From: Azohydromonas australica DSM 1124
GTDB lineage: Bacteria > Pseudomonadota > Gammaproteobacteria > Burkholderiales > Burkholderiaceae_C
Length of the DNA stretch: 56,198 nt
NCBI RefSeq assembly: GCF_000430725.1
Contig: NZ_KE387210.1
Coordinates: 61,481 to 117,678 of the forward strand
Direction of reading: 5' to 3'
The position numbers were made by a program, and so were the translations under genes. Positions 1 through 8,586 of this stretch are shown here, piece after piece (positions within the stretch are counted from its first letter, which is position 1; every line of letters starts with the position of its first letter). A model generated the notes under the pieces. The model did no database searches. It saw only the letters and a list, made by a program, of their open reading frames with translations, and was not told the origin of the DNA.

Positions 1-932
1 CGCTGTCGAGCACGGATGCCGCGGGCAACCGCAGCACCGGTACGGGCAGCTTCACGCTGGACGCCACGGCGCCGGCGGTGCCCGCGCTGACCTCCGCCGC
101 GCTGACCAACGACACCACGCCGGTGCTCTCGGGCACGGCGGAAGCGGGCAGCACCGTGCGCATCACCGTGGGCGGCGCGACCTACCAAATCACGGCCGAT
201 GCCAACGGCACGTGGACGGTGGACACGGGCAGCGCCACACCGGTGGAAGGGCAGCTCGCGCTGGGCGGCGACGGCCTGAAGGTCGTGTCGCTGTCGAGCA
301 CGGATGCCGCGGGCAACCGCAGCACCGTCACGGGCAGCTTCACGCTGGACGCCACGGCGCCGGCCGCACCGGCGCTGACCTCCGCCACGCTGACCAACGA
401 CATCACGCCGGTGCTCTCGGGCACGGCGGAAGCGGGCAGCACGGTGCGCATCACGGTGGGCGGCGCGACGTACCAGGTCACGGCCGGCGCCAACGGCACG
501 TGGACGGTGGACTCGGGCAGCGCCACGCCGGTGGAAGGCCAGCTCGCGCTGGGCGGCGACGGCCTGAAGGCGGTGTCGCTGTCGAGCACGGATGCCGCGG
601 GTAACCGCAGCACCGGCACGGGCAGCTTCACGCTGGACGCCACGGCGCCGGCGGTGCCCGCGCTGACTTCCGCCGCGCTGACCAATGACGCCACGCCGGT
701 GCTCTCGGGCACGGCGGAAGCGGGCAGCACCGTGCGCATCACGGTGGGCGGTGCGACCTACCAAGTCACGGCCGGCGTCAACGGCACGTGGACGGTGGAC
801 ACGGGCAGTGCCACGCCGGTGGAAGGGCAGCTCGCGCTGGGCGGCGACGGCCTGAAGGTCGTGTCGCTGTCGAGCACGGATGCAGCGAGCAACCACAGCA
901 CGGCCACGGGCAGCTTCACGCTCGATACCACG
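1..932 (+). repeat. 288-bp tandem repeats encoding Ig-like domains
   Basis: Identical landmarks recur every 288 bp: GCGCTGAC at 84, 372 and 660, and the CTGTCGAGCACGGATGC block at 3, 291, 579 and 867. Each unit codes one 96-residue Ig-like domain, and units differ at only a few bases. The array probably continues upstream of the window. Near identity at DNA level suggests recent duplication or gene conversion, and repeats of this length are prone to copy-number change and assembly collapse. Confidence 0.95.
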
Positions 933-3275
933 GCGCCCGAAGTACCGGTGGTGCTGCTGTCCTCCGACACCGGCGCCTCGGCCACCGACTGGCTCACCGC
1001 CAGCACCGTGCTGAGCCTGAGCGGCAGCGCCGAGGCCGGCACCACCGTGACAGTGGACTGGGGCGACGGCGGCGCCGCGCCGGTGGCGCTGCGCGAGGGC
1101 ACGGCCTGGCGCATCGACGACCGCACCCTGGCCAGCGGCCGCTACACGGTCACCGTCACCGCCACCGACGCCGCGGGCAACTTCAGCCGCAGCGTGCGCA
1201 CGCTGGTGGTGGACGCCGTGGCGCCGAGCGTGACGCCGCGCGCGATCGGCGTCAGCGGCGCCACGGGCACCAACGGCGCCTTCCGCATCGGCGACACCGT
1301 CACCGTCACCTGGGCCGACAAGGCCCCCGGCGGCGACCGCAACGCCGACGCCATCAGCGGCGTGACGGTGGACTTCAGCGGCTTCGGCGGCGGCCGTGCC
1401 GTGGCCGCCACGCTGTCGGGCGGCGTGTGGAGCGCGAGCTACACCCTCGCCGAGGGCGGCATCGAGGCCAGCGGCCGCAGCGTGTCGGTGACGGCCACCG
1501 ACGCCGCGGGCAACGCCACCACCACGGTGGACGACGCGCAGCTGGTGGTGGACACCACGCGTCCGCGCCTGGGCGCCACGACGCTGTGGGTGGACGAGAA
1601 CGCGAAGGCCGGCACCGTGGTGGGCTCGCTCGGCACCGCCGGCCCGTCCTGGCGCTACGAGCTGCTGGACGACGCGGGTGGGCGCTTCGCCATCGACGCC
1701 GCCAGCGGCGTGGTCACGGTGGCCGGCAAGGGGCAGCTCGACTTCGAGAGCGCCACCCGCCACGGCGTGAAGGTGCGCGTGACCGACGCGGCCGGCAACA
1801 CGGCCGACGCGGTGGTGGTGGTGGAGGTGATGGACCTCAACGAGGCGCCGCAGCAGGCCGCCGAAGTGGGCAACCAGGACGCCACCGAGAACCAGCCCTT
1901 CAGCTTCACGCTGCCCGCGGGCGCGTTCACCGACGTGGACCAGGGCGACGTCCTGGCCTACTCGGCCACGCTGACCAACGGCCATGCACTGCCCGCGTGG
2001 CTGCGCTTCGACCCGGCCACGCGCACCTTCTCCGGCACGCCGGGCGACGGCGACGTGGGCGCGGTGGCGGTGCGGCTGGTGGTGCGCGACCGGGCCGGCG
2101 CGGAAGTCCGCACCACCTTCGTGGTGCACGTGGCCAACGTCGACGACGCGCCGCAAGGCGAGGTGAGGCTCAGCGGCACGGCGCTGGAGGGCCTGAAGCT
2201 CGTCGCCGGCAACACGCTGAGCGACGCCGACGGCATGGGCGCGGTGAGCTACCGCTGGCAGTCCTCGGCCGACGGCCAGACCTGGAGCGACGTCGCCGGG
2301 GCCACGGGCAGCGAGCTGGTGATCTCCGGCCAGCTCGTGGGCCGCTACGTGCGCGTGGTGGCGAGCTACACCGACGGCTTCGGTGCGGTCACGGAAGTGG
2401 CCAGCGAGCGCACGGCCAAGGTGGTGAAATCCACGGTGCCGCCGCCTCCTGCACCGGCTCCGGCCCCCGCTCCCGCGCCGGCGCCCGTCCCGGCGCCTGC
2501 ACCGGCGCCGGCCCCCGCGCCGGCACCAGTTCCCACGCCCAACTTCCTGCCGCCGGGTTCGTCGCTGGGCAATCCCAACCTCAACAACCTCACGGTCAGC
2601 GACACGCCGCTGCCCGCACCGGCCCCTGCGCCCGCATTCCAGAGCACGAGCGACAACGGGCAGGGCCAGCGCCAGCTCACGCAGACCGGTGACGGCAGCA
2701 GCTACCGCGTGGTGGTGATGCCCGCCAACTCGGTGACGGGCGACGGCGGGCTGGTGCTCAACCGCGGCGTGGGCGACCAGGTGGTGACGGCCGTGGCCGG
2801 CACGCCGGTGCAGGTCGCCATCCCGGCCGATGCGTTCGCACACACCGATCCCAGCGCGGTGGTGGCGCTCAACGCGCGCCAGGCCAGCGGCGAGGCGCTG
2901 CCGTCGTGGCTGAGCTTCGACGCGGCCACCGGCAAGTTCACCGTGCGCAGCGCGCCGGGCGAGCGCCGCACGGTGGAGGTGCGCGTGGAGGCCAGCGATG
3001 GTCAGCGGGTCGTGGTCACGACCTTCAAGATCACCGTGGGCGGCACCACGCCGCGCGGCAACGTGCAACGCGGTGCGCTGCTGGAGCCGGCCGGCCGGCC
3101 GGGCCTGACGGCGCAGCTGCGCATGGCGGCACAGCGCCAGGCCCTGCCGCTGGAACGCATGGACCGGCTGGGCGCATGGCTGGCCCAGCGCCCTGCGGCG
3201 GAGCGGGTGCCGGTGATGGCGCCCGCGCCGGTGCCGGTGCCGGTGCAGGCGGTGGTGGAAAAGGTGGAGGGGTAA
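1..3275 (+). CDS. Large repeat adhesin, C-terminal part (5' end outside window)
   Basis: The reading frame is already open at base 3 and stops at 3275, so only the last 1,090 or so residues are present. In order: three full near-identical 96-residue bacterial Ig-like repeats plus the tail of a fourth (to about base 932); two or three more divergent Ig-like modules with the DAAGN signature; a cadherin-like module (about 1580-1850, ending DLNEAP); a putative-Ig/dystroglycan-type module (about 1850-2155, with LPAWLRFDPATRTFSGTP); another Ig-like module; a Pro-Ala linker (about 2434-2545); and a C-terminal module. This build is typical of giant secreted or surface adhesins of Burkholderiales. No membrane anchor, LPXTG or RTX nonapeptides are visible. 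The two membrane-fusion genes that follow on the same strand suggest it is their export substrate (inference). Confidence 0.85.
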   Translation, partial: LSSTDAAGNRSTGTGSFTLDATAPAVPALTSAALTNDTTPVLSGTAEAGSTVRITVGGATYQITADANGTWTVDTGSATPVEGQLALGGDGLKVVSLSSTDAAGNRSTVTGSFTLDATAPAAPALTSATLTNDITPVLSGTAEAGSTVRITVGGATYQVTAGANGTWTVDSGSATPVEGQLALGGDGLKAVSLSSTDAAGNRSTGTGSFTLDATAPAVPALTSAALTNDATPVLSGTAEAGSTVRITVGGATYQVTAGVNGTWTVDTGSATPVEGQLALGGDGLKVVSLSSTDAASNHSTATGSFTLDTTAPEVPVVLLSSDTGASATDWLTASTVLSLSGSAEAGTTVTVDWGDGGAAPVALREGTAWRIDDRTLASGRYTVTVTATDAAGNFSRSVRTLVVDAVAPSVTPRAIGVSGATGTNGAFRIGDTVTVTWADKAPGGDRNADAISGVTVDFSGFGGGRAVAATLSGGVWSASYTLAEGGIEASGRSVSVTATDAAGNATTTVDDAQLVVDTTRPRLGATTLWVDENAKAGTVVGSLGTAGPSWRYELLDDAGGRFAIDAASGVVTVAGKGQLDFESATRHGVKVRVTDAAGNTADAVVVVEVMDLNEAPQQAAEVGNQDATENQPFSFTLPAGAFTDVDQGDVLAYSATLTNGHALPAWLRFDPATRTFSGTPGDGDVGAVAVRLVVRDRAGAEVRTTFVVHVANVDDAPQGEVRLSGTALEGLKLVAGNTLSDADGMGAVSYRWQSSADGQTWSDVAGATGSELVISGQLVGRYVRVVASYTDGFGAVTEVASERTAKVVKSTVPPPPAPAPAPAPAPAPVPAPAPAPAPAPAPVPTPNFLPPGSSLGNPNLNNLTVSDTPLPAPAPAPAFQSTSDNGQGQRQLTQTGDGSSYRVVVMPANSVTGDGGLVLNRGVGDQVVTAVAGTPVQVAIPADAFAHTDPSAVVALNARQASGEALPSWLSFDAATGKFTVRSAPGERRTVEVRVEASDGQRVVVTTFKITVGGTTPRGNVQRGALLEPAGRPGLTAQLRMAAQRQALPLERMDRLGAWLAQRPAAERVPVMAPAPVPVPVQAVVEKVEG

Positions 3276-3317
3276 TGGGGTAGGGCGACCCCGGCAATAT
3301 TCCGCGCCGCTCCCCAA

Positions 3318-3375
3318 GGCCGCGGCGCTCGCGGCCCCAAAGCTGTTCAGCATCGGGCCCTTGCGCACAAGGGCC
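3318..3375. terminator. Two stacked hairpins between adhesin and HlyD gene
   Basis: Two perfect stems lie 43-100 bases after the adhesin stop: GGCCGCG/CGCGGCC (3318-3324/3330-3336, 5-nt loop) and GGCCCTTG/CAAGGGCC (3356-3363/3368-3375, 4-nt loop). Neither is followed by a T-run, so they look like attenuating or 3'-end stabilising hairpins rather than classical intrinsic terminators. They would allow unequal expression of the adhesin and its exporter. Confidence 0.45.
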
Positions 3376-3432
3376 TGATCCCGGCCGCCCGCGGCCACGG
3401 GCCGCATGCATGAACACGGAGTGATTGAAGAC

Positions 3433-4806
3433 ATGAACCAGGCTGAGCTGAGGCCGGTGGCCGATCCGCTGCTGCTGTTGCTGGAGCTGGCACGGCGCGC
3501 GCGCGCCGCGCAGGACCCCGAGGAGCTGGCCTTCCTGCTGGTCAACGACAGCCACGTGCTGCAGCCCTACCGGCAGGCGGCGCTGTGGCTGGCCGTGGGC
3601 GGCGTCAAGTCGCTCTCCGGCGTGGTGCAGCCTGAGGCCAACGCGCCCTACGTGCAGTGGCTGGAGCGGGTATGCAAAAGCCTGCCGCGCGATGCCGCCA
3701 CGCCCGTGGACGCCGCCACGCTGGGCGGCGCCGAGGGCCAGGAATGGGCCGACTGGCTGCCCGAGCACGGGCTGTGGCTGCCCTTCGCCGGAGCGGCGGG
3801 CTCGGCCGGCGGCGCGGCGGACACCGGCGGCGGGCTGCTGCTGGCCGGCGAGGTGCCGTGGACGCGCGAGGGCATCGCCGTGCTGGAGGAATGGGTGGAC
3901 ACCTGGCGCCACGCCTGGCTGGCCCGCTACCGGCCGGTGCCCTGGTCCTGGGCCGCGCTGCGTGCGAGCGCCGCGGCCCGGCGCCCCGGGCGCCCGTGGT
4001 GGCGCCGGCGCCGCGTGCTGGCCGCCGCGGCGGCGCTGGCGGTGATGGCCTGCCCGGTGCGGCTGTCGGTGCTGGCGCCGGGCGAGCTGGTGCCCGCGCA
4101 TCCGGCCGTGGTGCGTGCGCCCATCGACGGCGTGGTGGGCCAGTTCCACGTGCGGCCCAACGAGCAGGTCCAGGCCGGGCAGCTGCTGTTCACCTTCGAC
4201 GAGGCCCAGCTGCAGGCCCGCGCCGAGGTGGCGGCGCAGAACCGGGCCACGGCCGAGACCGAGTACCGCCAGTACGCGCAGCAGGCGGTGTCGGACCTCA
4301 AGTCCAAGGCGCAGCTGGCGCTGCTGCAGGGAAAGATCGAGGAGAAGCGCGCCGAGGCCGACTACCTGCGCAGCATGCTGGAGCGCTCGCGCGTGGTGGC
4401 GCCGCAGGACGGCATCGCGCTCTTCGACGACCCCACCGAGTGGATCGGCAAGCCGGTGCAGACCGGCGAGCGCATCCTGCGCGTGGCCGCGCCCGGTGAC
4501 ATCGAGGTCGAGGCCTGGGTGCCGCTGGGCGATGCCATCCCGCTGCCCGAGGCCGCGCCGGTGAGCCTGTACCTGGCGGCCAGCCCGCTGGACTCGCTCG
4601 CGGCCAAGGTGCGCTACGTCTCGCACGAGGCCGTGCCGCGCCCGGACGGCAGCTACGCCTACCGGCTGCGCGCCACGCTGGACGGCGCCACCGGGCAGCG
4701 CGTGGGCCTCAAGGGCACGGCCAAGGTCGGCGGCCACTGGGCGCCGCTGGCGTACTGGATGCTGCGCCGGCCGCTGGCCACCATCCGCCAAGCCCTGGGG
4801 CTGTGA
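3433..4806 (+). CDS. GAF-like/HlyD-family membrane fusion protein
   Basis: A 457-residue periplasmic adaptor of the HlyD class. Residues 1-160 or so are a soluble GAF-like region, unusual for this family. A basic stretch and one membrane segment follow (about 194-215), then a biotinyl-lipoyl-like half motif (about 226-257, VRAPIDGVVGQFHVRPNEQV), a short coiled coil (AETEYRQYAQQAV onward), a second lipoyl half, and a beta-barrel part. The ATG at 3433 is preferred; GGAG at 3418-3421 lies 11 bases upstream. In-frame ATG 3406 and GTG 3421 are alternatives. It follows the adhesin on the same strand and overlaps the next gene by one base, so the pair is translationally coupled. Inferred role: the inner-membrane/periplasm half of an exporter for the adhesin. 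No ABC ATPase or TolC gene is in view. Confidence 0.82.
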   Translation: MNQAELRPVADPLLLLLELARRARAAQDPEELAFLLVNDSHVLQPYRQAALWLAVGGVKSLSGVVQPEANAPYVQWLERVCKSLPRDAATPVDAATLGGAEGQEWADWLPEHGLWLPFAGAAGSAGGAADTGGGLLLAGEVPWTREGIAVLEEWVDTWRHAWLARYRPVPWSWAALRASAAARRPGRPWWRRRRVLAAAAALAVMACPVRLSVLAPGELVPAHPAVVRAPIDGVVGQFHVRPNEQVQAGQLLFTFDEAQLQARAEVAAQNRATAETEYRQYAQQAVSDLKSKAQLALLQGKIEEKRAEADYLRSMLERSRVVAPQDGIALFDDPTEWIGKPVQTGERILRVAAPGDIEVEAWVPLGDAIPLPEAAPVSLYLAASPLDSLAAKVRYVSHEAVPRPDGSYAYRLRATLDGATGQRVGLKGTAKVGGHWAPLAYWMLRRPLATIRQALGL

Positions 4807-6938
4807 TGCAGCTGTCGATGACGGCCGCGCCGGCGCCGCGGGCGCTGCCGCCCCTGCGCGAGGAGCTGCACCTGCTGCCCGGGCCGGCGCTGCGCGACGG
4901 CCAGCCCAGCCACACGTTGCACGACCCGGTGCGCAACCTGTTCTTCCAGCTCGACTGGCCGACCTTCGAGGTGCTCAGCCGCTGGCACGTGGGCGATCCG
5001 CACGCGATCCTGGCCGCCGTGCGGCGCGAGACCACGCTGGCGCTGGAGCTGCCGGACATGGAGGCGGTGCTGCGCTTCCTGTACGAGAACCAGCTGCTGC
5101 GCGTGGCGCCGGGCGCGGCGCGCGAGATGGCGCAGCGGCTGCAGCAGCGCCGCGGCACGCTGGGCCACCGGCTGCTGCACAACTACCTGTTCTTCCGCAT
5201 CCCGCTGGTGCGTCCGGACCGCTGGCTCGCGCGCTGGGCCCCGCACCTGGGCTTCTTCTACTCGGCGCCGTTCTGGTGGCTGACGCTGGCGGCGCTGGTG
5301 CTGGGGCTGATGCAGGTCTACCGCAACAGCGAGGCCTTCGCCGCCACGCTGGTGGACTTCTTCAGCTGGTCCGGCATGGCCACCTACGGCGTGACGCTGG
5401 CGGTGGTGAAGGTGCTGCACGAGCTGGGGCACGCCTTCACGGCCAAGCGGCTGGGCTGCCGGGTGCCGACCATGGGCGTGGCCTTCCTGGTGCTGTGGCC
5501 GGTGGCCTACACCGACACCAACGAGGTGTGGAAGCTCACCCAGCGGCGCCAGCGGCTGCAGGTGGCCGGCGCGGGGGTGCTGACGGAGCTGACCATCGCG
5601 GTGTGGGCGACGCTGGCGTGGGGGCTGCTGCCGGACGGCATGGCCCGCTCCATGGCCTTCCTGCTGGCGACCACCACCTGGGTCACGACGGTGGCCATCA
5701 ACGCCAGCCCCTTCATGCGCTTCGACGGCTACTTCCTGCTGGCCGACTGGCTGGAGATGCCCAACCTGCACACGCGCGCCTTCGCGCTGGCGCGCTGGGA
5801 CCTGCGCGAGCGGCTGTTCCGCTTGCGCGAGCCGGTGCCCGAGCACTTCGGGCGCCGGCGCCACGCGGGGCTGGTCCTGTTCGCCTGGACCACCTGGATC
5901 TACCGCCTGGTGGTGTTCCTGGGCATCGCGGTGCTGGTCTACACCTTCTTCATCAAGGCGGTGGGGATCCTGCTGTTCTTCGTCGAAATCGTCTGGTTCG
6001 TGCTCATGCCCTTCTTTCACGAATTCAAGGCCTGGCGCGAGCGCTGGCCGCAACTCAGGTCCAGCCGCCGCGCCTGGGCCAGCTTCGGTGTGTTCGCAAC
6101 GCTGGCACTGCTGGCAGCGGTGCCGCTGCCCACGCGCATCCACGCCGGGGCGCTGCTCAAGCCGGTGGACCAGTACATCGTTTATGCCCCGTCGCATGCG
6201 CAGGTGAAGGCGATCCCGGTGGCCGAGGGCGCGCGGGTGGCCGCCGGCACGGTGCTGATGGAGCTGGAGGCGGCGGACCTGGACGGACGCCGCCGCAGCG
6301 TGGCGGCCAGGCTGCAGCGGCTGCGCTGGCAGGTCTCGGCGGGCACCTTCGACGCGGAGCAGCGCGCGCAGTGGCAGGTGTTGCAGGAGGAGCTGGCCAC
6401 GGCCGAGGCCGAGTGGGCCACCATCGAGGCCGACGCCGCGCGCTACGCGCCCGTGGCGCCCTTCGACGGCGTGCTGCGCGACCTGGACCCCGACCTGCGC
6501 CCCGGCGACTGGCTGACGGCGCAGGAGCCGCTGGCGCGGGTGGTGTCGGACAAGGGCCAGACGGTGGTGGCCTACCTGGACGGCGAGGACGTGGCGCGCG
6601 TGGCGCCGGGGCACCGCGCCCGCTTCTACGCCGACGGGCTGGAAGGCCCCTTCGTTGCGCTGGAAGTGCAGAGCGTGGAGGCCGATGCCGCGCGCACGCT
6701 GCCCGAAGGGGAGCTGAGCGCGCCGCAGGGCGGCACGGTGCTGGTGCGGGAGAAGCGCGGGCAGCTCTATCCGGAGCACGGCGTCTACCGCGTGACCCTG
6801 AAGCTCACGGGCGACGCCGGCGCGCTGGCGAAGCAGGCCTGGCGCGGCCGGGTCGTCATCGCCGGCGACTGGGCCGCCCCCGGCTGGCCCTACCTGCGCG
6901 CGGCGGTGGGGGCGTTCTGGAGGGAGGCGGGGTTCTGA
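4806..6938 (+). CDS. PqqD-like/M50 metalloprotease/HlyD fusion protein
   Basis: A 710-residue fusion. Residues 15-105 or so resemble a PqqD/RRE-like domain. A polytopic M50 (site-2-protease-like) core follows, with zinc motif HELGH at 205-209 and the second conserved site FMRFDGYF (Asp about 307). The C-terminal half has an HlyD-like lipoyl motif (YAPSHAQVKAIPVAEGARV), a coiled coil and a beta-barrel. Homologues are annotated as peptide zinc metalloprotease or HlyD-M50 proteins. The gene starts at ATG 4806 inside the TGATG junction with the preceding gene; GTG 4803 is a possible alternative. Inferred role: partner of the upstream adaptor in export or processing of the adhesin, with the PqqD-like domain as a possible substrate-recognition module. 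All zinc-site residues I can check are present, so it may be catalytically active. Confidence 0.85.
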   Translation: MQLSMTAAPAPRALPPLREELHLLPGPALRDGQPSHTLHDPVRNLFFQLDWPTFEVLSRWHVGDPHAILAAVRRETTLALELPDMEAVLRFLYENQLLRVAPGAAREMAQRLQQRRGTLGHRLLHNYLFFRIPLVRPDRWLARWAPHLGFFYSAPFWWLTLAALVLGLMQVYRNSEAFAATLVDFFSWSGMATYGVTLAVVKVLHELGHAFTAKRLGCRVPTMGVAFLVLWPVAYTDTNEVWKLTQRRQRLQVAGAGVLTELTIAVWATLAWGLLPDGMARSMAFLLATTTWVTTVAINASPFMRFDGYFLLADWLEMPNLHTRAFALARWDLRERLFRLREPVPEHFGRRRHAGLVLFAWTTWIYRLVVFLGIAVLVYTFFIKAVGILLFFVEIVWFVLMPFFHEFKAWRERWPQLRSSRRAWASFGVFATLALLAAVPLPTRIHAGALLKPVDQYIVYAPSHAQVKAIPVAEGARVAAGTVLMELEAADLDGRRRSVAARLQRLRWQVSAGTFDAEQRAQWQVLQEELATAEAEWATIEADAARYAPVAPFDGVLRDLDPDLRPGDWLTAQEPLARVVSDKGQTVVAYLDGEDVARVAPGHRARFYADGLEGPFVALEVQSVEADAARTLPEGELSAPQGGTVLVREKRGQLYPEHGVYRVTLKLTGDAGALAKQAWRGRVVIAGDWAAPGWPYLRAAVGAFWREAGF

Positions 6939-7007
6939 GGAGAGAGGGCGGCGGGGAAAGCAACGCCCTTGCGGCAGCCGAGAGCTGAAGCGCCGTGCAC
7001 TCTATGT

Positions 7008-7035
7008 CGTCATGCCCGCTTTCGCGGGCATGACG
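7008..7035. repeat. GTCAT-type palindrome between convergent genes
   Basis: A perfect 12-bp inverted repeat, CGTCATGCCCGC/GCGGGCATGACG, with a TTTC loop. It lies between the convergent M50-HlyD gene and the HD-GYP-like gene. The same GTCAT...CCCGC/GCGGG...ATGAC design appears at both ends of the element at 44019-44183, so this is a dispersed genomic repeat that may double as a bidirectional terminator. Confidence 0.8.
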
Positions 7036-7053
7036 GGTCAGGGGGGCAGCGCC

Positions 7054-8343
7054 TCAGCTCTCGCTCCCGGCGGTGGCCGCCTGTGCCGGCGCGCCGCTGG
7101 CTGCGGCCGATGCCGAAACCGCCTGCGCCGAGCGCAGGAACGAGCGCAGCTCCTGGAGCTTGGCCAGCGGCGGGTCGGTGCTGACCTCGCTCGGCCGCAG
7201 CGCGGCGCGCACGGCCGACTGCGCCTGGGCGGTGTAGCGCAGCCGCGGCTCGGACATGGTCATGCCCTGGGCGTTGCGCAGCGCGGCCACGATGGGCTGG
7301 CGCACGTGCTCGCCCCGGGCCAGCACGATGCCGACCTCGTTGCTGGCCAGCGCGACGTAGCTGCCCGGCGGGTACAGGCTCATCACCTTGAGCAGCAGCG
7401 CGCCCATCGCATCGGGACGGCCGTCCGCCCCCAGGCACACCTGCTGCGCGGCTTGCGTGGGCGACAGCGCCTCGCGCCCGGCACGGCGGCTGATCAAGGC
7501 GCCGTAGCGCTCCACGCGGTTGAGCAGCATGGCCATCTGCTGCGCGGGCTGCAGCTGCGCGATGGGCTGCGCGGCCAGGCTGGTGTCGTCATGCAGCCGC
7601 ACGGCTTCGAGCCAGAGCTCGTCCGCCACGCCGGCTTCCTGCAGCAGCCGCACACTCTCGGCAGCGTGCGTGTCCATCTGCGCCTGCAGCTCCGGCGTGA
7701 TGAGCGGCTTGGCGTGGGTGACGATCTGGTCCTGCTGGCGCCACATGCCGATGTTCATCGTCAGCGCAGCCTTTTCCAGCAGCTCGATGCGGTCCTCGTC
7801 CCACTTGAGCTCGCGCCCCAGGTCGCCGGCCATGATCATGCTGCGCAGCGCCTGGCGGGCGCTGTAGAACGCCGTGATGATCCCGCCGGTGTAGACGAAG
7901 TGGAACAGCGACTCTTCCTTGCGCCGTTCCGCCAGGCCGCGCGCCTTGGCGTGCACTTCGAGCACCCGCTCCAGCCAAGGCTTGTCCGTGCCCAGGGACT
8001 GCATGCCCGCGTTGAGCATCTTGACCAGGTTCTCCCACAGGTCGCCCGGTTGCTCGGGCGCGCCGGAGCGCATGACCGGGTCGGGGCGCGCCTTGGCGAG
8101 CTGGGTCAGCGGTGCGTTGGTGAACAGCACCGTGTCCACGGCCTTGGCCATGCCGCGCCGCCAGGCCTCGTAGTCGTTGGGCTGGACATAGACCTCGCGC
8201 TGCTGGCGCAGCCGCTCCAGGACACGCGGGTTGTCCAGGCGCGCATTGGCAGGAAGGAGCAGCCGGCCGTCGCCCCCGTACAGCTGGAACGGCAGCGCGG
8301 TGTGGCCTTGGATGTGTTCTAGAGCTAGTGGAACCAGTTTCAC
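7054..8343 (-). CDS. Degenerate HD-GYP-like protein
   Basis: About 429 residues. The middle third aligns with the HD-GYP fold, but the metal ligands are missing. The usual HDIGK core reads TMNIGMW (about 196-201), the later HHE site reads LHDD, and no GYP triad is seen. It therefore probably lacks cyclic-di-GMP phosphodiesterase activity and may act by binding. Family members begin close to the LVPLALEHIQ segment, which supports the GTG start at 8343; an in-frame TTG at 8376 would add 11 residues. No Shine-Dalgarno sequence precedes the GTG, but it overlaps the stop of a 15-codon upstream frame by GTGA, which could supply coupled translation. The C-terminus is Ala/Ser-rich and probably disordered. 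Confidence 0.75.
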   Translation of the reverse strand: MKLVPLALEHIQGHTALPFQLYGGDGRLLLPANARLDNPRVLERLRQQREVYVQPNDYEAWRRGMAKAVDTVLFTNAPLTQLAKARPDPVMRSGAPEQPGDLWENLVKMLNAGMQSLGTDKPWLERVLEVHAKARGLAERRKEESLFHFVYTGGIITAFYSARQALRSMIMAGDLGRELKWDEDRIELLEKAALTMNIGMWRQQDQIVTHAKPLITPELQAQMDTHAAESVRLLQEAGVADELWLEAVRLHDDTSLAAQPIAQLQPAQQMAMLLNRVERYGALISRRAGREALSPTQAAQQVCLGADGRPDAMGALLLKVMSLYPPGSYVALASNEVGIVLARGEHVRQPIVAALRNAQGMTMSEPRLRYTAQAQSAVRAALRPSEVSTDPPLAKLQELRSFLRSAQAVSASAAASGAPAQAATAGSES

Positions 8344-8387
8344 GAGAAGTGCAGCCAGATGAAGCCATGCCCGCAAAGCAAGGGCAT
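8340..8387 (-). CDS. Possible 15-codon leader peptide upstream of HD-GYP-like gene
   Basis: The minus strand has GAGGAG at 8397-8392, then ATG at 8387 and a frame reading MPLLCGHGFIWLHFS, ending in TGA (8342-8340) that overlaps the GTG start of the HD-GYP-like gene in the arrangement GTGA. The ribosome-binding site fits this small frame, not the main gene. It could be a coupling leader, or the remnant of a frameshifted N-terminus. The peptide resembles no family I know. Confidence 0.35.
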   Translation of the reverse strand: MPLLCGHGFIWLHFS

Positions 8388-8491
8388 GCCGCTCCTCATC
8401 GGCTCTTTGACGGGCGACTTAAGGGGAAACGTGTAGGTGCGTCCGCTTCCGTGTTCTGGATGTCCGGCGCCCTGCTGTTCCTGGCTTCAGA

Positions 8492-8525
8492 GTGCGTGCA
8501 CGGCGCTGCAGCGCCGTGCACGCAC
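8492..8525. repeat. 34-bp perfect palindrome without loop
   Basis: The half-site GTGCGTGCACGGCGCTG (8492-8508) is followed directly by its exact reverse complement (8509-8525), centred on a PstI-like CTGCAG. It lies 62 bases after the stop of the minus-strand DsbA-like gene and upstream of the HD-GYP-like gene. It could act as a terminator hairpin or protein-binding site; no T-run follows on either strand. Confidence 0.85.
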
Positions 8526-8586
8526 AGTACGCTAGGGCGCGGCCAGCGCATGCACCTCTCGAGCAGGCGCCTGCGCGGCGAGCGGC

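Noticed and set aside
1..932. 288-bp repeats as a non-coding satellite
   Set aside because: All units keep one open frame and encode Ig-like domains.
7008..7035. Classical rho-independent terminator after the M50-HlyD gene
   Set aside because: The stem is perfect but no T-run follows on either strand; it fits better as a dispersed repeat.
8315..8338. TCTAGAGCTAGTGGAACC resembles the pBluescript polylinker (16 of 18 bases)
   Set aside because: The stretch encodes LVPLALEH, which fits the expected N-terminus of the HD-GYP-like protein, and no other vector sequence flanks it.
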